Shown piece by piece: positions 22,201-34,200 of a DNA stretch of 64,000 nt. Positions within the stretch are counted from its first letter, which is position 1. Every line of letters starts with the position of its first letter. The translations under genes and the position numbers were made by a program. The DNA comes from Bemisia tabaci (taxonomy: Eukaryota; Arthropoda; Insecta; Hemiptera; Aleyrodidae). The notes beneath the pieces are model-generated. The model had not been told where the DNA came from and ran no database searches. It saw only the letters and a list, made by a program, of their open reading frames with translations. Where the stretch lies: NCBI RefSeq assembly GCF_918797505.1, contig NC_092797.1:54658157-54722156 (forward strand). Direction: 5' to 3'.

Positions 22201-25200
22201 GGGAAAAATATCCAAAAAATTCCATCACGTCAGGATTTTCTGCAAATTCAAAATTTTGGTTTTTATGGGGCAACAATTTCCAAAAAATTGAATTTTTATT
22301 TCTTTTTCAATTCAACCATTGATTTTGGTCTGTAGTATCTCTACTAAGTATAAAATAACCATTGCACGTCAAAAAGAAGCCTCAAAGAGTGATACTTGTC
22401 CGAATTTCGTCAAATTTTATGCATTTTTAGATGATTTTTATCCCCCAAAAATTGTTTTCCGGTCAGAACTTTAAAAGATACAACTCGAAAAAAATGTATT
22501 CCCCTATAATTTACTTCTGTTAGTACCCACTAATCACCAGAAAAAGTAAACACAAGTTTCTAAAACATTGGGAAGAGGGGGGCGGCGCCAAGATGTCATG
22601 AGAGCTTCACGCGGCTCGCGGCTTCTTCCCACCCCGCACCGCCACACCGTGTTGCAGGTTCCAAGTTATCTAAGTTTCACACACTTTTTTGATACCTCGA
22701 TACATTTTCACAGGTTTCAACTTGTCTAGCGTTCTATCACGAGTTCAGTGAGCTTTTATCCTGACTTATTAGTGCTAAAATGTCAGACAAAGCGGTACGT
22801 TGTTTGAGATTTGGTTCACTTTTGAGCCAAAAATTCGTAATTTTGGCCAAATGGCTTCCAGAAAGTGCGAAAAGTGCGGCTTCTTCCCGCCACGCGCCGC
22901 CGCGTCGCAAGTTTCCTCAAAAACTCTGTAATATCACGTCGCTTATTTTGCACCATCGGCTCACCACTAATGTAACAAAACACATCTGGTGACTTTTCGC
23001 ACTTTCTGGAAGCCATTTGGCCAAAATTACGAATTTTTGGCTCAAAAGTGAACCAAATCTCAAACAACGTACCGCTTTGTCTGACATTTTAGCACTAATA
23101 AGTCAGGATAAAAGCTCACTGAACTCGTGATAGAACGCTAGACAAGTTGAAACCTGTGAAAATGTGTCGAGGTATCAAAAAAGTGTGTGGAACTTAGATA
23201 ACTTGGAACCTGCAACACGGTGTGGCGGTGCGGGGTGGGAAGAAGCCGCGAGCCGCGTAAAGCTCTCATGACATCTTGGCGCCGCCCCCCTCTTCCCAAT
23301 GTTTTAGAAACTTGTGTTTACTTTTTCTGGTGATTAGTGGGTACTAACAGAAGTAAATTATAGGGGAATACATTTTTTTCGAGTTGTATCTTTTAAAGTT
23401 CTGACCGGAAAACGATTTTTGGGGGATAAAAATCATCTAAAAATGCATAAAATTTGACGAAATTCGGACAAGTATCACTCTTTGAGGCTTCTTTTTGACG
23501 TGCAATGGTTATTTTATACTTAGTAGAGATACTACTGATCAAAATCAATGGTTGAATTGAAAAAGAAATAAAAATTCAATTTTTTGGAAATTGTTGCCCC
23601 ATAAAAACCAAAATTTTGAATTTGCAGAAAATCCTGACGTGATGGAATTTTTTGGATATTTTTCCCGAACTCATTGCTAAAAAATACATAGGAATCAATC
23701 AAGTTATTCCATGCAACAAGACATGACCAAAAAAAACGCAGGGCTGTGTTCTCAGGTATATATGTTGCAGGCAATTAGCAATCGCCGGCATATTGTAATC
23801 TATTCGTGTTTAATCAACAAAGTAAATAGTTTCAAAGTGAAAAAACGAGATTGGAAGTAGGGATTATTATGCTTTGAATTCAAACATACGTTAGCCCCTT
23901 CTTCTTGGATACATGGTGCCAGCTAGCACACTCGCGAGTTCGTGAAATGCCAACAATAATCTGTGTTAGGTTCGGTTAAGCAACTAAACTAACTCCTTGG
24001 CAAAGCGGAGAGTATCGCTGGATTTGAAGGCGTAAAGAAATCTTTACCATATCGATGTTATCGTAATTACAATTTGACGAACTGACAAGTATGGAGCTTG
24101 CAAATTGCCGGCGATTGCTGACTCCCTGCGACTTACACACTGATAAAGATTTCAGAGATATTTATTTCCATCTTTAAGTTTACATGTGCTCTCTCTACTC
24201 TCTTCTAATCAGCGTGTTTGTTTTTTTTATTTTTCTGGTGCACCCCTCGGAATTCTTGGATTCAAAAATCGATGATCTTCCTGGACAACGCAAATCGTCA
24301 ATTAAAAAATTGGTATCGTTCAAATAAATGGGACACTTGATTCACTTAATTGAATCCGTAACTTAACTTGAAACTCAAATTTACCTTAAATCCTACTCAA
24401 CCGAAAATCTGATCTAACCGTGCTAACCAAAACTTTACTCAATCGGTGATCTTACCCACCAGAAACTCAAATCAATCGACCAATTGTCCGGCCGAATTTT
24501 ACTTAACCGGAAATCGACAAACGTAAACTCTGCTCGACCGGAAACGTGCTCCAATCGAAAACTTGACCCAACTGGAAATTCAATCCAACCTGAAGTCTGA
24601 CCCATCCCAAAATTCCAATTCACTGGAACCGTCGTCCATCCATATATGACGTGACCGGAAATTAACCCAACTGGAAACTGTTTCCAACCGGTAACGTGTT
24701 CCTGTCGAAAATTTGACTCGACTGAAAATTTGATTCGATCGGAAATCTGACCGACCAGAAACCACAATCAACGGGATTCGTTATCCACCCGAAATTTCAC
24801 TTGACCGGAAATCGAAAATCTTAATTTCTACTCGACCGGAAATGTGCCCCAATCGAAAACTTGACTCAACTGGAAATCGACCCGACCGGAAATGTGTTCC
24901 TACCCAAAATTTGATTGTTCTCGGATGGAGAAAACCCAATTTCAATACCAAAATATCATTAATTTTCCTAAAAAATCGCAAATTCGATATAAACGATTGA
25001 TATATCGACTCGTTAACATTAAAAATCGATTCTACAAGAAACAATACGTAGGTGTCGGTGTACTCCAGACATATTGGGTGCTTTTAGTCACCCATGAATC
25101 AAAAATGAACAATTTCAATCCCAAAAAATCGTCGATTTTCCGTAAAGAATCTTAAAAAATCGATATAATCGATAGATATATAGACTGTTCAACATTAAAA

Positions 25201-28200
25201 CTCGATTTTGCGTGTAGAAATAAGTCGGAACTGGTGTGTATCACACGTGTAAACAACGTTGGTAACCCCGTAGACACATCAATTCAACAAGGAAAATTGC
25301 GAAATATAAATCCGGAGTTTGACCCCTTTGCCCCTCCGTAACTCGAAAACGGTTCCTTTACTTATCTTGAAATTTTTTCCTGAGTTTTCTGTTATTATAA
25401 GCTTCCACTTAAACCTTGGTTCGATTGTCGAATCGAATACCGAAAATGGGGCGAAATCTTGGAGGCTCTTTCGGCAACGTTGATGTACCAAGATTGTATT
25501 TTGCAAAAAGAACCAAGAACATTGCAATGTTGCTAAGATTACGCATATCATCCTTTTCTTTAAGAGTAACAAAATCGTGTAAGAATGTGAAATGTACATT
25601 GTAATTTTTGTCTTAAATTTACAGTTTTTAGATTGTAAAATAGAAACTGTTTATAGACGGTCAGGTTTTTTTTCCCGACAAAGGACTTTGCACAATCTTA
25701 GCATAGCAACATTCCAATGCTCTTGGTTCCTCTTTGCAAAATGCAGTCTAAAGGAGAATTTGCATGCACATTTTTGCTTCATCTAGAAGTGCTTTAAGAG
25801 TCAGCTCTTACACAGTATTTTTTATACTTTTTTCCGATATGGGAAATAGTATAAAAATAGATTTAAAAGTGAGAAAATTCACCGCCTAGGGACGTCATGG
25901 CATTTCTCATTTAAACACACGTCTTGTAGCAGAGTAGATCATTTTGTTGTATCATCTCCAATAATTGTATAATTCATGAACCACGAGTATTCTTGTGTTC
26001 AGTTCACTCAGTAGTTTCCACTTAAAAACGAATTCGTCAAATTTTAGACACCTGGAAATTCTCTATGATTGCATACCTGTTCCGATAGTAGGGTTTCCTC
26101 AAGCGGTTGATGCTATTGGCGACGGCGGGATGGAGGCCGTAGTTGGCTGGCGTGGATTCGTAGCTGGGTTTGTACGTCTCGCGCATGTAGACGGGCTTCA
26201 TGGAGGCGTAGGCAGGCCGGTAGCCGGGAGGGTACTCTGCGTAGCTCGGACTCGGCATCTTCGGGCCCCCCGGGGGCGGGTCCGCGTAGTAGACGTACGG
26301 GCTGTGCGAGGCCGCTGAGCCCATTATAATCTCCTCCTGAAATTTTACCAAGACTCCTGTCATTGGGCGAGGAAATCGTACACGAAAAGAACATCGCTTC
26401 AAATAAAGCCCTCAAGTTTTAATCCGGGCTCTACTGCCGTGTTAAGGAAGAACGTCGTATGAACATTCGAGAGTTGCTAAATTTCCTTCGATAAAATGTT
26501 TATTTTCTAGGAAAGTTATGAATATTTTTCCTTGCAATTTTCAGAATCTTTAAGTAAAATTGCGAACTAAATTATCTAAAAAGTTGGGAGGAAAATATTT
26601 ATAAATTTACCAGAAAATTCGTGTTTTGTCGAAGGAAATTTGGCACCGCCTGAAGGGTTATACGGCGTTTTTCCTTAGCACGGCAGTCTAGTTAGATTAC
26701 AGGGGCTCAACTTCAGTTTAGACACCTAAAGTTTTTATAAAGCGTTCTATGGTGCAAATTTCTTGATGGAAGACGTGGGTAATGTGAGATCATACACTCA
26801 AGTTTTTTCGAACGCTAACTTAGGTGTTCCATACTATCTAAAATCTGTCTCTTGTGGCCGAGGATGAGAATAAGGAAGGGAAAGAAAATAGATAAGAAAA
26901 GAACGAAGTAACGGGAGATGAATAAGAGGGATCGGAAGTAGAGGTGAAGGAAGAAAAAGAAGAGGAAAAAGCAGAAAGGAGGAAAAATGAGGGGAAAGGA
27001 AGGAGGAGAAACATGAAGAGAAAAAAAGAAAGCGAAAATAAGAAAAAGAAAAAGAAGAAGGAGAAGAAAAAGAGGATGAATATGAATATTAGGATGAAAA
27101 TAATTAAGATGAATAAAGACCAAGCAAAAATATGAAAAATAAGGGGAAAAAGAAGATAATGCGGGGAGGAGGGAGAAGCAGAATGAGAATTGGACCACAT
27201 TTTGCAATAAGGAACTATTATTTCTAGCTCATTTTAGTAACGACATATATGCCATTCGTTTCCCTACGCAGGAAGGGGCTTTTGCGGAAGAGCCAGAAAT
27301 GGTAATTCCTTATAAAAAAATGTAATATAACTCACATTTCTTCCTTTTTTTCCTCCTCTTCTTCGCTTCTGTTCCTTGCGCCTGAGAAGTCCTTTCCACA
27401 AGGCTATTTGGATCTGCCTCATTAAATTAAGTCCGGTCTAAAAGATCTGAACCTGTTAGACCAAGGATAAATCAAATCTACCGAAATTTAAGCACCTGCA
27501 CATACTCCATTGTACATAATTTAATGAATGGAGTGACAAACCTGTGGGAATATGTATCTGGTGCCGGCCGGGGACGATTCAGCGGGACTAGGGCTGGGGC
27601 CGAGACTCAAGCTTTGGGAGCTGTAGCTGCTGCCTCCTCCGAACATTCCTGAGAAGGAAGGTGGTTCTGATGAGAACAGCGATGGAGGGGCCGCAGATCC
27701 ATAGTACGAACTACCCTGTTCAACATGAAAAAAGAAAAATGAACATGGAACCCGGATCAACATTGAGTATGACAGTGACACAAGATCAGTTGGATTACAT
27801 TTTGCATTAAGGAACCACTAAATCTGGCCCATTTGAGAAACAACATACATGCTATTGGTTTCCCTAAGCAGATATGTACTTTTATGAGAGAGCCAAAGAT
27901 AGTGGTTCCTTATTGCAAAATGTAATCCAGTTGCCACTATTTTTTGATTGTCGAGGTCGATATCGTTATGGCTCAGACGAAAAAACATGACTTCAAAAAT
28001 TAAACGTTGAACAATGTCCACCCGTAATTTGCATTTTCAACAGAAAACCGTTTACAATTCTGATTAAAAATGTCAACGGTTATGCTTCTAACCAAGAATG
28101 AAGGAAAATTTTGGAAGAAAATTGCCAGGGCATAATTTTGTTAAACTTATAATCGGACACCCTTTGCACATGCCCATACCGGACGAGCTGTTTCGTGAAA

Positions 28201-31200
28201 ATTTGGCACTAAGTTGTTTTCGACGCCCATAATTTCGCGTATCCTTCATTTCTAACTTGATCCATCCGTCATACTCCTAAGGATCTACGCTCATTATATT
28301 CACTACGCTCTGTCTACAATTTTGCTAATGCTCGTAAGCAATCAGCAGGCTGATTATCAAAATCGATAGACACAGCTGTATACAAATTAAAAGACTATAA
28401 GAAAATCGAGCGGTCCTATTGGTAAAAGCGGATGGTGCAGGACAAAGGAGGTAAAGTCAGAGACTAATGGACCGCGTTAAACAGAAAGGAACCAAGCCAC
28501 ATCAGTTATTGCCAAATATAATCGGGCAATTTAATTTTTTACATGAAAACGGTTGTGCGGATTTTTGTGCGAATTTGAATGAATTTTCTCCATGATACAA
28601 AGCAAATTCCCTAAAATTTTCCAAAAAATCCGCACAACCCAGATAAGACATAATATTTTTACAATATTGGGCAAATATTGTCAGTACTGTCGCAATATTT
28701 ACACAATACTGACAATATTTTGATAATATTATAATCAAAATTATTTTTTTAGAAAATATTTAAAGAATCATCATTTAGTATTTTTAAAAATAATATGTTT
28801 ACCCAAAACATCATAAAAATTTTTCAAAATATTTGTATTTCAATACTGTAAAAATTTATATCGTGAGAGTATTTTTAAAATATCAGTACATATAATATTT
28901 ATATTCAAAATATTTATTATATATTTTAAAAACATTTTAAAAGACAGTAATGCATTAGTAAGTATTTTCAAAATATTTTGAAAATATTTTAAACAATAAT
29001 ACTGCTATTCAAAATATTTTTAAAATATTTTCGATATCCTAATCGGTATAAGTCATCATACTAAATGCCTGCCCATAACGAAAAGTATTAAACATAATAA
29101 GGCTTAGATTTAAGACGTAGCTCAAATGTGTTCTTTCTGAACAATTATCCATTATTTTCAACCTTATTATTCATAAAAGTTATTGCAGTTGTTGTCAAAT
29201 TTAATATAATATAATATAATATACATTTTTTTGCCTCCCAAGAAATTGTTGAATTTCCACCTCCTTGAGGTCATTTTCAATGTATTTGCGCGTGATCTCA
29301 GTTTATTTCTTTTTTTGTTTCGTTTGTAGTTCATGTACTGTTGTGAATATTATCATTGAATGACAATGTTATCATTCATTCACATCTGGTTGTTTATTTC
29401 TTATTTTTCAAATTTCAAATGAAACATTTAAATTCAACTGAAGAAGAAATTCTTGATCTCGTGTGCTTATTGGTCTCCTGTAGAACTTGCACTTAGTAGC
29501 TGTGCAGCTGTGAGATTATGGCAATCGCACCTGCATAGTCTTTATGAGGAAGACATCAAACTGCAATCAAATGCAAAATGCATCTCAGAATGTCGATGAA
29601 AAATTTAAAGAGAAAAAAATAAATAAAATAATAGAATGGTGGAAATAATAGAATAACAGAGACAAAAGAAGAGAAATAAAATGAAGTAAATCAAATTAAT
29701 GATAAAATGAAGTCAAAGACTAAACTGAAGTAAAACATTAGAGGGAGCAAGGAGATGAAGTAAAAAAACTGAGATGAAGAAAAAAATAAAGTATAAGGGA
29801 AAAAACTAAATGAGGTTAAAGAATAGAATGAATTTAAAGAATTAACTGAAGTCAAAAAAATTATGATGAAGTATTAAAATAAATTACAGTAAAACAAAAC
29901 AAAGTAAAGGAATAAGAAGTAAATAATTAAAGAAAAAAAATGAAGTGCTTGAAAAAAAAAAAAAAAAAAAAAAAAAATAGAGTGAAGAAAAAAATAGAGT
30001 CAGCAAGGAAATAAAACAAAGTAAAACGATAAAATAAATTTAAAAAATATAGTAAAGTAAAAAGTAAAATAAATACACGGACAAATCCAGGCAGATGGAA
30101 AATATCCTAGTTGCCCGTCCAACTCGACGTTAAATACCGGTTTTAAGTCACGAAAATACATCGTCTCGTGAAGCTCAATCGGTAGGGTCGTCGGTTAGTG
30201 TTAGGTAGGTCCCGGGTTCAATCCCCAAGGTGGATGAAAAATTTCTAATCTGCAAAATCGATTCAATAACATCCCAGTGGTTTCATTATTTTTATTTTTC
30301 ATGGTTTCTAAAATTATTTCCACAATTAACCCTTTTCCACCATCCCCTAGCTGCGAACCCCTAAATTGATTCAATATTGGTGTAGTATTGTCTCAATATT
30401 GATATCCAAATACTTTCCCTTTGAAGTACTGGCACAGTTTTCTCAGCCAAAGTATTGGCACAGTATTTATGCCAAAAGGAAAGATGGTGTACGATTTTAA
30501 CATTGGCTCAATATTTAACCAATATTGGCCCAATGTTTGCATAAATACCAAAACAATATTGTTTAAATATTGGCTAAATATTCCTGTCTTATCTGGGAAA
30601 CGTTCCCTCGTACAAAATTCAAATTTCCCTGTTAAATTTGGCAATAGTTGATGTGGCTTGGTTCCTTTCTGTTCAACGCGGTTCAAACAACAGCAGGCTG
30701 CAAGAAACTTACTGTAAGTTCTTTATTTTCCCCCTTGGCTCATAACAACCACCTGTTTCAACCAACAGGGTCGCTCTGTTTCCTTTTTGTTTCTTTTGTC
30801 TTTAGCTCTAGATACTTTAACGTGAATTGCGTTCAAAGAAATACTGACAAAAAGTTTCCTTTTCCGTGAATCTGAATAGTCTCTGAGAAATAGGTACACT
30901 TCAAGCGGTCGGGACACTTGAGGCGGTTAAGAAGTATCTCAGACGATGATATGATTGTGTCCTGCCGAGGAATGGAAGACATGGATGCAACTATTCGAGC
31001 TCCGTGAATGCCCGTGTTGCAGCTCCGAGAAAATGAAGGCGTTTTGACTTTCGTTGCGCCCGAAGCAACGTGGCTTGGCGTCACGCGCCAGAGTTTTACT
31101 AACTAATAAATGCACTTACTCGGGGATGGTTTCACACTAAATTTTTCGAAATTGATCACAGATTAAACTTGTGACTGGAGGAAAATTCCTATTACTATAA

Positions 31201-34200
31201 AACAAACATCTAACACCGAATGAAAAAAGAATTTGCGAGTTGAAACTTCTCATCGTCGCAATACATTCAAAGTTGCTCTGATTCGAACTTGTCCAATGTC
31301 CATTTAGACGTATTTCTGTCAAACGGAACTAAGCGCCGTCGAAGGAGGAAGGTAGAGGGGGGCTTGGATTGGCGGCGGAATCGGGCGTCGGGCTCATTCC
31401 GTCCTATACTCGCAATGCTTTTCCATGGCGCTTAGTTCCGTGTGACAGAACGCGCTATCCGGCATTCTAAAATCCTCAAAAAGAACTCAAATTGGCGCTT
31501 AGTTTCGTTTGACAGAAATACCTCCATATTTGTCAAAGGGCTCATCGAGATAGTAGTTCTTTCTTGAAAACCAGCAAAGCTATACACATATTTGTAGAAG
31601 ATTTACTACTCATACTCAATGTTTTGAAAGTAAAGAACCGACTTAAAAGTTTCTCTCCACTTTATACAGTCTTCATTTTCTAGTTAATTTCCTTCGTCAC
31701 AATTTCATATGATTTTCTACTGAAAATGTACGCGTTTGAAAAGGTTCGTGAAAGGTGCCCCCCGAGCGTAAGATACAATTGAAATAACCCTATAAAAATT
31801 CACAATTTCATAGAAGATTTATTTCTTTAAAAAAAATTTAATTATGTTCCCTTCCGAAATGAGCGACGAATGCAACTTTTTTCATTTACTGAGATACCAA
31901 AAAATACTGAAGAATCTCATTAATGTAATCCGACCAATAAAACCTCCCAGCAACTTTCCCCCACGGTTTTCCTGAAAGTTAGCCATTTTTTCAAAATGGA
32001 CATTCCCAAAACTGCAAGGCAAAAGCAAGGATACCTACCTTCCGTCCTTTCCTAGACAAAAGAGCACGACTGCATTTTAGGTCGCAAAATTTGCACCCGA
32101 AAACTGTATTTTTACGAGGAAAGTATTGAGCATTATTTTTAAGTGAAAATTTCATCTACACTGGGCAAAAAGTCTCTTGGATCTAGAGTCAGACTCTCAA
32201 TAACATTGACAAGAAAAATACTCTTGATTTAATCCAATTTTTCCTTGAATTGAAGAGTCGTATTTTTTCTTGTCAATGCTTTTAAGATTCTGGACTCTAG
32301 ATTCAAGCAACTATTTTTTGCAGTGTATTTTGTCTTGAATTACATGCAAAAAATAAGTTTAAAAAAACAAAAACTGGGTCAAAATTGCATGATCATATTA
32401 TTCTGGTCATAAATCGAAATGCTCGAGTCAATTTCGCATTTTCGGAATACAGGTACGTTTCTTTGTCTGAGAAAGGACGACATGCACGTCATGGCTCCTT
32501 GGAACTGAAGGAGAAACCCGTCGTGGAGTGCTTTGCGATAAATCGATTGATCTGTCATTTAAATCTATAGAAAATGATCGATTATCAAGGTGTTCACGAC
32601 GAACATCTTAATAATCGATTCTTTACTACAGCTTCAAATGGAGGAATATCGATAATCAAGCATTCACGCCACGTCGCTGGATTTTTTCTCTCCTCCTTCA
32701 TGGTGATAAGGTTTATTTCTACCCCTCATACTTTGATCTTTATGAAATTAAACTTCCGTCTGGCGGGATCTTTTAATAATCGAGCTTTAAGACCGTTCTC
32801 GCGCGCTGGAAGTAATCTCCAAGCTTTGATCATACACATCTACGACATGCGTTTTACTTGCACGAATGTAATTACCAAGCACGCTTGAACACTTTCACGA
32901 GAAGATTACCCATGCGGCTTCTATCGATCATGAGATTATCCTACGGGCTGTCTAATATTCTTGTCCCGAAGTCTGCCACCTTTCCAGGAACACATCGGAG
33001 GACACTATAATCAATATCAACCATTTTTCTATATCCTTTAGAAGCAGCTCGCGTGAACACACAAATTAAAAAGCGTTCCTTGATGAAAATTTTGCAACAA
33101 CACAAACGTAGAACACAACTCTTGTCGTGTTAGCGTTATCTGCTGAGCCTGCTGCAAATTTTTGATTTCGGAAAAAGTTCTTGTCGGAAAATGGCCATGG
33201 AAATCTCAATGAATGTTTCGGGAAAGTCTGAAATTTAATCCTATCATCACAATTTGGACGTATTTCTGCCAAACGGAACTATGTTCATTACGATATGAGC
33301 CCTGAGACCCATAAGAATACATGCTTAACAGGGCTCACGTCATAACGCACATAGTTCGGTTTGGCAGAGATGCATCCATTTAATTGAGAAATTTGGGCAT
33401 TTTGAATTGATACATACGAATTACCGCAGTTTCATAGCCCTGCGCAAAACTCAAGATGACTACCGTCATGTATCGAGGTTTTTTGGGTTTCTTTTCATAA
33501 AAAAAACTAGTAACCCAACAAACGGCGAAACTCCCGAACCACATATCTCATTTGGACGTATTTCTGCCAAACGGAACTATGTGCATTATGCTGTGAGCCC
33601 CGTTATGCATATGTTCTTATATGGGTCTCAGGGCTCAAGTCTGAATGCACGTAGTTCCGTTCGGCAGAAATATGTCCAATTCCGGGTTGGATTGGCGGGT
33701 GGAGCTAAACGACGAACTTATTCCGTCCTGAGCTCACAATGCTTTTCAATGGCGCTTGGTTCCGTTTGACGGAACGCGCTATCCGGGACTCTAAAATCCT
33801 CAAAAGGAACTCAAACTAACGCTTAGTTTCGTTTATCAGAGTTTCGAAGTCAATACTGCATGCTAAGGAAAATCGCCGTATGAGCCTTCAGGCGTTGCCA
33901 AATTTCCTTCGATAAAATACAAATTTCCAGGTAAACTTATGAATATTTTTCTTCCAATTATTTTGCTCGCAAGTCCACCGAAAAGTCCTGAAAATTTCAA
34001 GGAAAAATATTTATAACTTTTCTAAAAAATTAACATTTTAACGAAGGAAACTTGGCAACTCTCGAACATTCATACGGCGCTTTTCCTTAGCACGGCAGTA
34101 TAGGGGATGTATCGGTGCGCCGTGCGGGGTCCGTAAAATATTCCGCCTCTGTTTACTGCTCTTTTCGATACCACAGAGGTACTCCCTGATCCCGGGGCAC

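Larger units (their letters stand above)
17368..25471. repeat. 8.1-kb composite inverted repeat (arms about 0.7 kb)
   Basis: 17368-18110 mirrors 24765-25471: AAAGAGCCTCC / GGAGGCTCTTT at the outside, TTCGCCCCATTTTCGG / CCGAAAATGGGGCGAA next, and clustered CCGGAAATC / GATTTCCGG motifs inside. Between the arms lie the minisatellite (18125-21095), the snapback element (22119-23748) and a few unassigned stretches (21100-22115, 23752-24430). A relative of the arm sequence is family A at 1-1640. I see no transposase, so whether it moves as a unit is unknown. Confidence 0.65.
15495..26076 (-). other. intron (10.6 kb), largely one composite repeat
   Basis: Contains GGACGTATTTCT elements (15529-16306), a CGAACCGAA-type MITE (16323-16575), about 0.8 kb in which I see nothing (16580-17367), the composite inverted repeat (17368-25471) and a MITE at 25491-25755. 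Confidence 0.65.
28344..30805. mobile_element. three-level nest of TIR elements
   Basis: Outer level: halves of a GCGGGC-type element (28344-28470 and about 30690-30805). Middle level: a GGACCGCG element (28471-28637 plus 30598-30690). Inner level: 28638-30597 with CCCAGATAAGACA / TGTCTTATCTGGG ends. The order of insertion is readable from the split sequences. Confidence 0.7.

Noticed and set aside
26815..27207. Phe/Ser-rich minus ORFs of 120-130 aa
   Set aside because: Complement of a purine-rich tract; composition explains them fully.
30160..30240. Functional tRNA gene
   Set aside because: A and B boxes are present but no acceptor stem closes and the T stem is imperfect; better read as a SINE head.
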